From NCBI GenBank assembly GCA_023252115.1, contig JAHEXM010000072.1:1-7617 (forward strand): DNA of 7,617 bases, given 5' to 3'. The notes beneath the pieces were generated by a model that saw only the letters and a list, made by a program, of their open reading frames with translations, ran no database searches and had not been told where the DNA came from. Positions 1-5,595 of this stretch are shown here, one piece after another (the stretch's first letter is position 1; every line of letters begins with the position of its first letter). The position numbers and the translations under genes are program-made. The stretch comes from Micrococcales bacterium (GTDB lineage: Bacteria > Actinomycetota > Actinomycetes > S36-B12 > UBA10799).

Positions 1-146
1 TTGATTCGTACCCGGGTGCAGTTGTTTTGGTGACACATGACGTTGGTGCCGTCGACGCACTTAATCCCGAACGGGTTTTGTTGTTGCCAGATGGTGATGA
101 AGACATGTGGAACTCTGACTATCGTGATCTTGTGGCACTGGCATGA
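1..146 (+). CDS. ABC-F family ATP-binding protein, C-terminal end (partial)
   Basis: Only the last 47 codons are present, read in the frame that starts at base 3 and ends at TGA 144-146; the gene begins upstream of the window. The translation contains VLVTHD, the end of an ATPase domain with the switch (H-loop) histidine, followed by ALNPERVLLLPDG and a short tail. This matches the end of the second nucleotide-binding domain of soluble ABC-F proteins (the Uup/EttA/resistance-factor group), which act at the ribosome E site or in antibiotic protection and have no membrane domain. The next gene starts 139 bp downstream on the same strand. The family call rests on a short fragment; an ordinary ABC importer ATPase is less likely because of the tail sequence. 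The ABC-F subfamily cannot be assigned. Confidence 0.75.
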   Translation, partial: DSYPGAVVLVTHDVGAVDALNPERVLLLPDGDEDMWNSDYRDLVALA

Positions 147-170
147 TCAACTCGTCTGATCAAATGTGAC

Positions 171-184
171 GTGATCGACATCAC
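171..184. promoter_or_regulatory. CRP/GlxR-like palindromic operator candidate
   Basis: The sequence GTGATCGACATCAC is a perfect GTGA-N6-TCAC dyad; the arms extend to GTGAT/ATCAC. This is the core of the consensus bound by CRP/Cmr/GlxR-type regulators in actinobacteria (TGTGA-N6-TCACA). The outer bases (C at 170, T at 185) do not match. It lies about 100 bp upstream of the HTH gene start in the 139-bp spacer. No T-run follows, so it is not a terminator. I could not place a convincing -35/-10 pair nearby. Function is inferred from the motif alone. Confidence 0.35.
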
Positions 185-274
185 TTCAACCCGTGCCGGT
201 GTAGCGATTTTATTTCGGTTGGCACAAGATGTGTCGCGACGGGTCCGCAAAAGCGGGTCACCCCCACGTCTAGC

Positions 275-280
275 AGGAGG
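275..280 (+). promoter_or_regulatory. Strong Shine-Dalgarno for the HTH gene
   Basis: AGGAGG lies 5 nt upstream of a GTG codon. It fixes GTG 286 as the start of the small HTH protein; no ATG alternative lies near it. Confidence 0.8.
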
Positions 281-285
281 TCTCC

Positions 286-513
286 GTGGCTGAGATTCCA
301 AAGGGCCGACGAGTTACTGGTTCAGAACGCGACAAGCTCGCGATCGACCTCAAGAAGAAGTACAGCGGCGGAGCAAGCATTCGTCAATTGGCTGAAGCAA
401 CTGGACGTTCCTACGGCTTCATTCATCGCGTGCTCTCCGAGTCGGGTGCTTCACTTCGGGGTCGCGGCGGCGCAACGCGCGGCAAGGCCAAGAGCAAAGC
501 GAAAAAGAAGTAG
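286..513 (+). CDS. Small helix-turn-helix protein with basic C-terminal tail
   Basis: A 75-residue protein starting at GTG behind a strong Shine-Dalgarno. Residues 31-54 (IRQLAEATGRSYGFIHRVLSE) look like a helix-turn-helix of the Hin/transposase-resolvase type. Residues 14-26 form a charged helix before it. Residues 58-75 are a Gly/Arg then Lys/Ala tail ending in three lysines, like the nonspecific DNA- or RNA-binding tails of nucleoid proteins. No enzymatic or ligand domain is present, and the family is to my knowledge functionally uncharacterised. From memory, similar short HTH proteins occur widely in actinomycetes, often near ABC-F and enoyl-CoA hydratase genes as here; I cannot check that. 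The crotonase gene starts 21 bp downstream, so the two are probably co-transcribed. A CRP/GlxR-like palindrome lies in the upstream spacer. A DNA-binding role is inferred; targets are unknown. Confidence 0.85.
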   Translation: MAEIPKGRRVTGSERDKLAIDLKKKYSGGASIRQLAEATGRSYGFIHRVLSESGASLRGRGGATRGKAKSKAKKK

Positions 514-534
514 CAACTGAGTCTCGAAGCTGCA

Positions 535-1329
535 ATGTCTAACGGGGTATCGATCGACCCAGCGCTGCTGGCGGCCGGTGGCATCACCGTTGACATTGCT
601 GAACCTGTAGTAACTGTCACCCTGGCAAGACCGGAAGCTCGTAACGCGCAAACGCCCGCCACATGGCGGGCGTTAGCCGCAATTGGGGCAAGTCTTCCCG
701 ATAGTGCGCGCGTGGTCATCCTCAAAGCGCAAGGGTCTTCGTTTTCGGCGGGACTCGACAAGCGGATGTTCGCTGACGGAATTGACGGTGAACCGTCATT
801 GGTCGAGTTGTCACAGATGACGGCCGAAACCGCCCACGAGCTGATTGATGGCTACCAGCAAGGGTTCACCTGGTTCCGCTACATCGATGCCGTGAGTATT
901 GCGATCGTTCAGGGGCACGCTGTGGGAGCCGGATTTCAGTTGGCATTGGCAGCCGACATGATCGTGGCGGCCGACGATGCAACGTTTTGCATGAAGGAGC
1001 CTGCGCTGGGTCTTGTACCCGACCTTGTGGGCACTTGGCCGCTAGTTGAGGCCGTGGGCTACTCACGCGCGCTCGAGATCTGTGCCACTAGTCGGTGGGT
1101 GTCTGCCGAACAGGCAGTCAGCTACGGTTTTGCTGTCGCTGCAGCGCCACTGGCAGAGGTCGAAGGAGTAGTCCAGCAAATTGTTGATCAGATTGTGGCT
1201 GCACCTGCCGGCGCCATCGCGGAGACGAAGCGATTGCTTCGTGATGCGTCAGGTCGAACCCGCGAAGAGCAACGGCTGGCCGAGCGGCAAGCCCAGGCCC
1301 GCCGAATTGCTGCCCTGGCAAGTCAATAG
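535..1329 (+). CDS. Enoyl-CoA hydratase/isomerase (crotonase) family protein
   Basis: A 264-residue cytoplasmic protein, full length for the crotonase superfamily, whose members act on acyl-CoA thioesters. The first oxyanion-hole segment is SSFSAGLDKRMF (residues 68-79). The second is QGHAVGAGFQLALAADM (126-142). The conserved ALGLVPD segment (157-163) and a C-terminal helical region (about 225-262) follow. The position of the second catalytic glutamate of hydratases (rat Glu164) is held by Glu155 in MKEPALG. The position of the first (rat Glu144) is Gln135 in GAGFQLAL. One remaining glutamate is the pattern of delta3,delta2-enoyl-CoA isomerases and other non-hydratase crotonases, so classical hydratase activity is doubtful. 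The ATG start has only a weak ribosome site, 21 bp after the HTH stop, consistent with translation from a shared message. The substrate is unknown; no other beta-oxidation gene is in the window. Confidence 0.88.
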   Translation: MSNGVSIDPALLAAGGITVDIAEPVVTVTLARPEARNAQTPATWRALAAIGASLPDSARVVILKAQGSSFSAGLDKRMFADGIDGEPSLVELSQMTAETAHELIDGYQQGFTWFRYIDAVSIAIVQGHAVGAGFQLALAADMIVAADDATFCMKEPALGLVPDLVGTWPLVEAVGYSRALEICATSRWVSAEQAVSYGFAVAAAPLAEVEGVVQQIVDQIVAAPAGAIAETKRLLRDASGRTREEQRLAERQAQARRIAALASQ

Positions 1330-1406
1330 CTCAGGCTGCAATTGCTGGGACGGCTCGAGATACCGGGAATGAACCAATTACCCCTCGCGTTCCTGATAAA
1401 CACATA

Positions 1407-1413
1407 GGGGAGG
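1407..1413 (+). promoter_or_regulatory. Shine-Dalgarno for the ABC exporter
   Basis: GGGGAGG lies 7 nt before GTG 1421, better spaced than for the in-frame ATG at 1427 (13 nt), so GTG 1421 is the preferred start. CCCCT at 1381-1385 is complementary to AGGGG at 1406-1410 across a 20-nt loop and could partly mask this site; that is speculative. Confidence 0.6.
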
Positions 1414-1420
1414 CGTTGCT

Positions 1421-3394
1421 GTGTCAATGCATGGTGGGATGGGTCCGTGGTCGACCATGCGGTCGTTCACCCGCGACCCCACGGTAAGTAAGCAAAAGCT
1501 CGCGCCGGGCACAGTCCGGCGGATCATGTCGTATGCCAGGCCATATCGACGGATCATCATTTTCTTCCTGATCACTTTGGTCATCGATTCACTCTTGGTC
1601 GTTGCGCAGCCGCTGATCTTTCGCCGAATCGTTAACGATGGAATCACCCCCGGAAACGCTGCAGTTGTGACTTCGATGGCGATTCTGGTTGCCATCGTCG
1701 CGGTAGTCGATGCCGGACTTGGATTGATCAGCCGCTATTGGTCATCGCGTATCGGTGAAGGGTTGATCTACGACTTGCGCTCGGCCGTTTTCGGGCATGT
1801 GCAGCGCCAACCGATCGCATTCTTTACTCGGACCCAGACTGGCGCTTTGGTGTCGCGCCTGAACAATGACGTGATTGGTGCCCAGCAGGCATTTACTTCC
1901 ACTCTGTCTGGCGTCCTGGGCAATGCGATTCAGCTGGTAATCGTGTTGATCACGATGCTTATTCTGTCGTGGAAGATCACCTTGGCAGCGCTCATCCTGC
2001 TTCCGCTGTTTGTGCTTCCTGCCAAATGGTTGGGTCGCCGACTACAGGGCCTGACGCGTGAACAAATGATCCTCAACGCCGACATGGGCACTCAGATGAC
2101 CGAGCGGTTCAATGTTTCGGGCGCGCTGCTGGTCAAACTATTTGGCCGTCCTAAAGATGAGGATGAGCTATTCGGGGGTAAAGCAATTCGGGTGCGCGAT
2201 ATCGGAATTCGCATCGCGATGATGAACCGCTATTTCTTGACCTCGCTGACACTGGTCGCCGCAATGGCGACGGCACTGGTCTATGGGGTCGGCGGAAACT
2301 TGGTCATTGACGGTGCGATGTCGCTCGGAACATTACTAAGCCTCACCCTGTTACTCGCCAGTTTGTATGGACCGCTGACCGCACTGTCCAACGTCCGGGT
2401 CGATGTAATGACCGCCCTCGTAAGCTTCGAACGAGTTTTCGAAGTGCTTGACCTTCCGCCTCTCGTGACTGAGAAAGAGGACGCGGTCGACATTCGCACG
2501 GGACCAGTCGGTGTCGAGTTGGATGACGTTGTCTTCCACTACCCATCGGCAGATGAAGTCTCGTTGGCTTCGCTCGAATCGGTCGCACGTTCTGACACTC
2601 ATCCGCACGATGACGTCATCAAGGGGATCTCGTTCAACGTTGACCCTGGTCAGATGGTGGCGATCGTGGGACCGAGTGGCGCTGGTAAATCTACGCTTAC
2701 CCAGTTGATCGCTCGTTTGTACGACACCACAAGCGGGACGGTTCGCGTCGGTGATGTCGATGTCCGAGACGCAACGTTCGCTTCGCTTCGGGCAAGCGTT
2801 GGTGAAGTAACCCAAGACGCGCATCTGTTCCATGACACGATGCGAGCCAACTTGTTGTACGCACGGCCCGACGCGACCGAGGCGGAACTAATTGCGGCAT
2901 GTGACCGTGCACAGATCGGCGACCTCATTCGCTCCCTGCCCGATGGTTTGTCGACGGTTGTCGGGGATCGTGGCCATCGACTGTCTGGTGGCGAGAAGCA
3001 ACGGTTGGCGATCGCGCGTTTGTTGTTGAAGGAACCGGCGGTTGTCGTGCTTGACGAAGCAACAGCTCACCTGGACAGCGAGAACGAAGCAGCAGTGCAG
3101 CAGGCACTCACGGTTGCCCTAGAAGGCCGCACGTCAATTGTTGTTGCGCACCGCTTGTCAACCATTCGTGATGCTGACGAGATCTTGGTTGTAGCCGATG
3201 GCGTCATTGTCGAACGTGGGCGGCATGAGGACTTGCTCAAGCGCGGCGGCTTGTACACCGACCTGTACCGAACGCAATTCGCTGAGCAACAGGAATCACA
3301 AGACGCTGCGACTGAAGCTGCCTGCGAATTGTGTGGTTCTCACGCCGTTCGCAAAGATCCGCCATCGACGGCCACCACCGTCCCAGTGATGTAG
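1421..3394 (+). CDS. ABC exporter half-transporter, fused membrane and ATPase domains
   Basis: A 657-residue inner-membrane exporter of the type IV (MsbA/LmrA-like) fold. About six membrane helices lie at residues 44-66, 82-104, 161-180, 184-204, 271-291 and 300-322. The ATPase domain (about 364-615) is complete: Walker A GPSGAGKST (417-425), Q-loop Gln465, signature LSGGE (521-525), Walker B VVVLDE with catalytic Glu546, D-loop region to Asp552 and switch His577. Between the first ATPase strand (VFHYPSADE, 371-379) and VIKGISF (399-405) is a hydrophilic insert of about 20 residues; standard exporters have only a few residues there. One complete half is encoded and no partner lies alongside, so a homodimer is likely. 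The tail after 620 is low in conserved features and carries CELCGSH (635-641). The last 55 bp overlap the SDR gene antisense. The substrate cannot be inferred; the gene lies 91 bp after the crotonase and may have its own promoter. Confidence 0.93.
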   Translation: MSMHGGMGPWSTMRSFTRDPTVSKQKLAPGTVRRIMSYARPYRRIIIFFLITLVIDSLLVVAQPLIFRRIVNDGITPGNAAVVTSMAILVAIVAVVDAGLGLISRYWSSRIGEGLIYDLRSAVFGHVQRQPIAFFTRTQTGALVSRLNNDVIGAQQAFTSTLSGVLGNAIQLVIVLITMLILSWKITLAALILLPLFVLPAKWLGRRLQGLTREQMILNADMGTQMTERFNVSGALLVKLFGRPKDEDELFGGKAIRVRDIGIRIAMMNRYFLTSLTLVAAMATALVYGVGGNLVIDGAMSLGTLLSLTLLLASLYGPLTALSNVRVDVMTALVSFERVFEVLDLPPLVTEKEDAVDIRTGPVGVELDDVVFHYPSADEVSLASLESVARSDTHPHDDVIKGISFNVDPGQMVAIVGPSGAGKSTLTQLIARLYDTTSGTVRVGDVDVRDATFASLRASVGEVTQDAHLFHDTMRANLLYARPDATEAELIAACDRAQIGDLIRSLPDGLSTVVGDRGHRLSGGEKQRLAIARLLLKEPAVVVLDEATAHLDSENEAAVQQALTVALEGRTSIVVAHRLSTIRDADEILVVADGVIVERGRHEDLLKRGGLYTDLYRTQFAEQQESQDAATEAACELCGSHAVRKDPPSTATTVPVM

Positions 3395-4122
3395 GACGCG
3401 GCCGGCGACAGCAAAAACGCAGCGACCCGGCCAAATTCTTCTGGCTCGCCATAACGGGCCAGCGGAATACTTGCCTCGGCGCGGCGACGGTTACTGTCTG
3501 GGCTTCCAGTGCGCGCATCAAGTGCAAATGTTCGATCGGTGGCGAACCGTCCGGGCATGATCCCGTTGACGCGAATCCCGCGCGGACCCAGTTCGTCAGC
3601 CAAGTCCTTGATGACCATCGCCAGCCCGGGACGCAGACCATTGGAAATTGCGAGTCCCGGAATCGGTACCTTTGCTGATGTCGATAGAACGAACAGAATT
3701 GACGGGCCTGATCCGGTGAAGTTTTCCGTTCGATGATCCATCGCCGAGGCAACAGCCCGGGCGACTCGCAATGCACCCAAAAAAACCGTCTCGAACGATT
3801 CGCGCCACATCTCGTCGGTCGCCATCAGTGCGCTGGCCGGTGGTGGTCCGCCGACGCTGATTAGAGCGCCATCGAGTCGCCCGAATCTGGCTACTGCTGC
3901 AGCTACTACGCGTTCAGCTGTGGGCTCCTCGCCGATATCGGCCGCGATCCCGACAGCGTTGTCGGGCCCGAGGTCATCTACAGCAGCGTGAACTGCTTCT
4001 TCGTCGCGTGAGGCGATGAGGACTCGTGCACCTTCTTGAACCAGGCATTGTGCACCGGCCTTGCCAAGTCCAGCTGATCCTCCGGTCACAAGGAACGAGT
4101 GGTCGGTAAGGCCGAGGTCCAT
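3340..4122 (-). CDS. Atypical short-chain dehydrogenase/reductase family protein
   Basis: A 260-residue Rossmann-fold protein of normal classical-SDR length. The dinucleotide motif is intact: TGGSAGLG at residues 13-20. So are Ser147 in VLSTSA, the GPRGIRVNGIMPGR segment (179-192) and the C-terminal ITGTVVAVDGGS (245-256). The catalytic Tyr-x3-Lys is missing: its place in PIPGLAISNGLRPGLA (153-168) has Ile159 and Leu163, and the NNAG motif reads SVGGPPP. A subgroup of FabG-like SDRs with the LSN-x-LR-x-G pattern is known to me, so this looks like a conserved variant rather than decay, but its reaction is unknown. The start at ATG 4122 lies 4 bp after the SURF1 stop, without a clear Shine-Dalgarno, which suggests translational coupling. 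A longer reading to 4329 would run antisense-frame through SURF1 and has no family support. The 3' end overlaps the ABC exporter gene by 55 bp. Confidence 0.88.
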   Translation of the reverse strand: MDLGLTDHSFLVTGGSAGLGKAGAQCLVQEGARVLIASRDEEAVHAAVDDLGPDNAVGIAADIGEEPTAERVVAAAVARFGRLDGALISVGGPPPASALMATDEMWRESFETVFLGALRVARAVASAMDHRTENFTGSGPSILFVLSTSAKVPIPGLAISNGLRPGLAMVIKDLADELGPRGIRVNGIMPGRFATDRTFALDARTGSPDSNRRRAEASIPLARYGEPEEFGRVAAFLLSPAASYITGTVVAVDGGSLRTA

Positions 4123-4126
4123 GCTT

Positions 4127-4954
4127 TTATCGTGGCGCGTCCAATGGCTCGGAGTCTTGCGAGCGTGCGTCAGGTTCGGCCGCTTGAGGGTCATCCGCAT
4201 CATCATCCCCATCATCACGCTCGCGCTTCTGCCATTTGGCTTCGCGACGAACCAAGATGAACCACCCGACGATGGCCATGACTGAAAAGGCAATCCACTG
4301 CATGGTGTACGACAAGTGAGGACCGTCATCTTGCTGAGGTAGGGGGATGAGGGTCAACCCATCGGCCTGGGCAGGTTCAGATGAGGTGAGGTTGATGTAG
4401 CCGGAATAGACCGGTGCTCGCAACTGGGTAGCGGCACGGTTGACGTCCAGCCCGGTTACCTCGCCGCGCGGAATGTCTGATGCTTCCGATGCCGGTCCAG
4501 ACTCTGATTGCTGCAGCACACCGGTCACCTCGACTGGCCCGGCCGGCGGTGGCGGCGCGATCGGAGCAACGCTCGCATCGCCTGTCGCGGGTACCCAGCC
4601 GCGATTGACCATCAGAATCGTCCCGTTTGTGGTGACCAGAGGGGTAGCTACCCAAAACCCGGTGTCGTCGTTGATGGTCTTGAGGCGAACCAACACCTGA
4701 GCGGCTTCGTCGTATTTACCAGTTGCACTGACGACTCGCCATAAATTCGCCGAGTTCAAGGATGCCCCCGGTGTGGCTAACTCGCCGACCGGCACGGGCT
4801 GTTGATGAGCATTGGCAGCGACTTCGGCATTGAGTGAATGCCGTGCCTGGTATCGATGCCATTGCCACTGGGACAGCATCAAGAAGACCAGGATCAGGAT
4901 CGGGACCAGAGCTGTAATCGCGATCCAGCGCGGTTGGCGCAAGAATCGGTACAC
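4127..4954 (-). CDS. SURF1 family cytochrome oxidase assembly protein
   Basis: A 275-residue membrane protein with the SURF1 plan: a membrane helix near each end and a large extracytoplasmic loop between. Helix 1 covers about residues 10-28 and is followed by SQWQWHRYQARH (29-40), the family's WQ-x2-R motif. The loop carries GFWVATPLV (99-107) and VNRGWVP (116-122). The second family motif PHLSYTMQW (212-220) leads into helix 2 (about 218-236). SURF1 proteins help insert haem a into haem-copper oxidases; the role here is inferred from family. The tail after 245 is rich in Asp and looks disordered; it is encoded by a CAT-rich stretch at 4191-4218. The start is GTG, 9 bp after the DUF3099 stop, with no strong ribosome site, and the SDR follows after 4 bp, so the three genes form one operon. 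Confidence 0.92.
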   Translation of the reverse strand: MYRFLRQPRWIAITALVPILILVFLMLSQWQWHRYQARHSLNAEVAANAHQQPVPVGELATPGASLNSANLWRVVSATGKYDEAAQVLVRLKTINDDTGFWVATPLVTTNGTILMVNRGWVPATGDASVAPIAPPPPAGPVEVTGVLQQSESGPASEASDIPRGEVTGLDVNRAATQLRAPVYSGYINLTSSEPAQADGLTLIPLPQQDDGPHLSYTMQWIAFSVMAIVGWFILVRREAKWQKRERDDGDDDADDPQAAEPDARSQDSEPLDAPR

Positions 4955-4963
4955 GAAGCGAGA

Positions 4964-5290
4964 CTAACTGGTGGGACTCGTCCGGTCTGGATGCCCGGGG
5001 GGCAGTTGGGCGGTGTCGGCGATGATCATCGGTGGCATCGGCTGAGGATCGCCATTTTCGTGCCCGGCGTTGGCCATCACTACGGCGATATAGGGCAGCG
5101 TTACCGCGGCGATCATCAGGATCAGGCCCACGATGACCCAATGCAGCGCAAAGCTGACAAAAACGGCCCCGAGGAAGCAGGCGGTGCGAATTCCCATGGA
5201 CCACAAATAGACACGGGTGCGTGAGCCCAGGTCGTCCGAAAGCGGTGGGCGCGCATCAGTGATGCGATAGAAGTCATCTCGCCGTGCCAT
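4964..5290 (-). CDS. DUF3099 domain-containing small membrane protein
   Basis: A 108-residue protein with the features I associate with DUF3099 of actinomycetes: ITDARPPLSDDLGSR near the N terminus (10-24), YLWSMGIRTACF (28-39), two membrane helices (about 34-50 and 52-72) and LPYIAVVMANAG (65-76), then a Pro-rich hydrophilic tail. Its function is unknown. It is the first gene of the operon with SURF1 and the SDR, which hints at a link to the respiratory membrane but does not show it. The reading frame is open for 52 further codons upstream, but those look noncoding and run through the divergent promoter region. ATG 5290, just before the conserved ITDA segment, is chosen. AGAGG sits 1 nt from the ATG, too close for a normal ribosome site; a leaderless start is possible. 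Confidence 0.87.
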   Translation of the reverse strand: MARRDDFYRITDARPPLSDDLGSRTRVYLWSMGIRTACFLGAVFVSFALHWVIVGLILMIAAVTLPYIAVVMANAGHENGDPQPMPPMIIADTAQLPPGHPDRTSPTS

Positions 5291-5296
5291 ACCTCT

Positions 5297-5302
5297 ACCG
5301 TA
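5297..5302 (-). promoter_or_regulatory. Possible -10 element for leaderless DUF3099 operon transcript
   Basis: On the minus strand TACGGT (a TAnnnT -10 hexamer) ends 6 nt before ATG 5290. That spacing puts the transcription start at or beside the A of the start codon, as in actinobacterial leaderless genes. No good -35 hexamer is visible, and the match is short. Confidence 0.25.
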
Positions 5303-5370
5303 CGGCTCTGCTGGGCACGCGGCTACTGCTAGCGGGGTGCGAGTATGAGTTGATTTCGATTGTCGACTTT

Positions 5371-5376
5371 GGAGGA
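5371..5376 (+). promoter_or_regulatory. Shine-Dalgarno that sets the dodecin start
   Basis: GGAGGA ends 3 nt before GTG 5380. It marks GTG 5380 as the dodecin start in place of the in-frame upstream ATG at 5284, whose extra 32 residues match nothing in dodecins. Confidence 0.75.
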
Positions 5377-5379
5377 ATC

Positions 5380-5595
5380 GTGGCTGAGCGCACATATGGA
5401 CTGAGCGAGATCGTCGGAACCTCGGAAAAGGGTGTCGATGCAGCAATCAAGAACGGCATCGATCGGGCGTCTCAATCACTTTGCCACCTTGACTGGTTCG
5501 AGGTGACCGATATTCGTGGGTACATCCGCGATGGCAGCGTGCATCACATGCAGGTCACGATGAAGTTGGGGTTTCGGATGGAGGATCCGAAGTAG
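5380..5595 (+). CDS. Dodecin family flavin-binding protein
   Basis: A 71-residue protein, the usual dodecin length. Dodecins form hollow dodecamers in the cytoplasm that bind pairs of flavins (FMN, riboflavin or lumichrome) and are thought to store or quench them. The whole sequence fits the family: EIVGTSEKGVDAAI (10-23), LDWFEVTDIRG (37-47) and VTMKLGFRMED (59-69). Trp39 is the flavin-stacking tryptophan and Gln58 the flavin-contacting glutamine by comparison with the mycobacterial protein as I remember it. Arg46 is also in the conserved position. The GTG start has a strong Shine-Dalgarno. The gene is divergent from the DUF3099 operon across an 89-bp spacer. It overlaps the 3' end of the TMEM175 gene by 41 bp. 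Confidence 0.95.
   Translation: MAERTYGLSEIVGTSEKGVDAAIKNGIDRASQSLCHLDWFEVTDIRGYIRDGSVHHMQVTMKLGFRMEDPK

Noticed and set aside
144..163. Direct repeat TGATCAA at 144-150 and 157-163
   Set aside because: Two 7-base copies 13 bp apart include the ABC-F stop codon and could arise by chance; no further copies in the spacer support an iteron or operator.
1338..1345. Palindrome GCAATTGC between the crotonase and exporter genes
   Set aside because: It is only 8 bp, has no loop and no T-run, so it is neither a terminator nor a recognisable operator.
3331..3678. Plus-strand open frame antisense to the SDR
   Set aside because: No recognisable domain, and composition follows from the real gene on the other strand. 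Similar shadow frames at 3237-3776, 4838-5224 and 6243-6974 were dropped for the same reason.
4191..4218. CAT-rich low-complexity stretch as a repeat or regulatory element
   Set aside because: It is explained by the Asp-rich SURF1 tail encoded on the other strand and the units are not exact.
4123..4329. A 69-residue N-terminal extension of the SDR
   Set aside because: It overlaps SURF1 in another frame and precedes the normal SDR start just before the TGGSAGLG motif; no family feature is present.
5284..5379. A 32-residue N-terminal extension of dodecin
   Set aside because: The strong Shine-Dalgarno before GTG 5380 and normal dodecin length argue against it; the extension overlaps the DUF3099 start.
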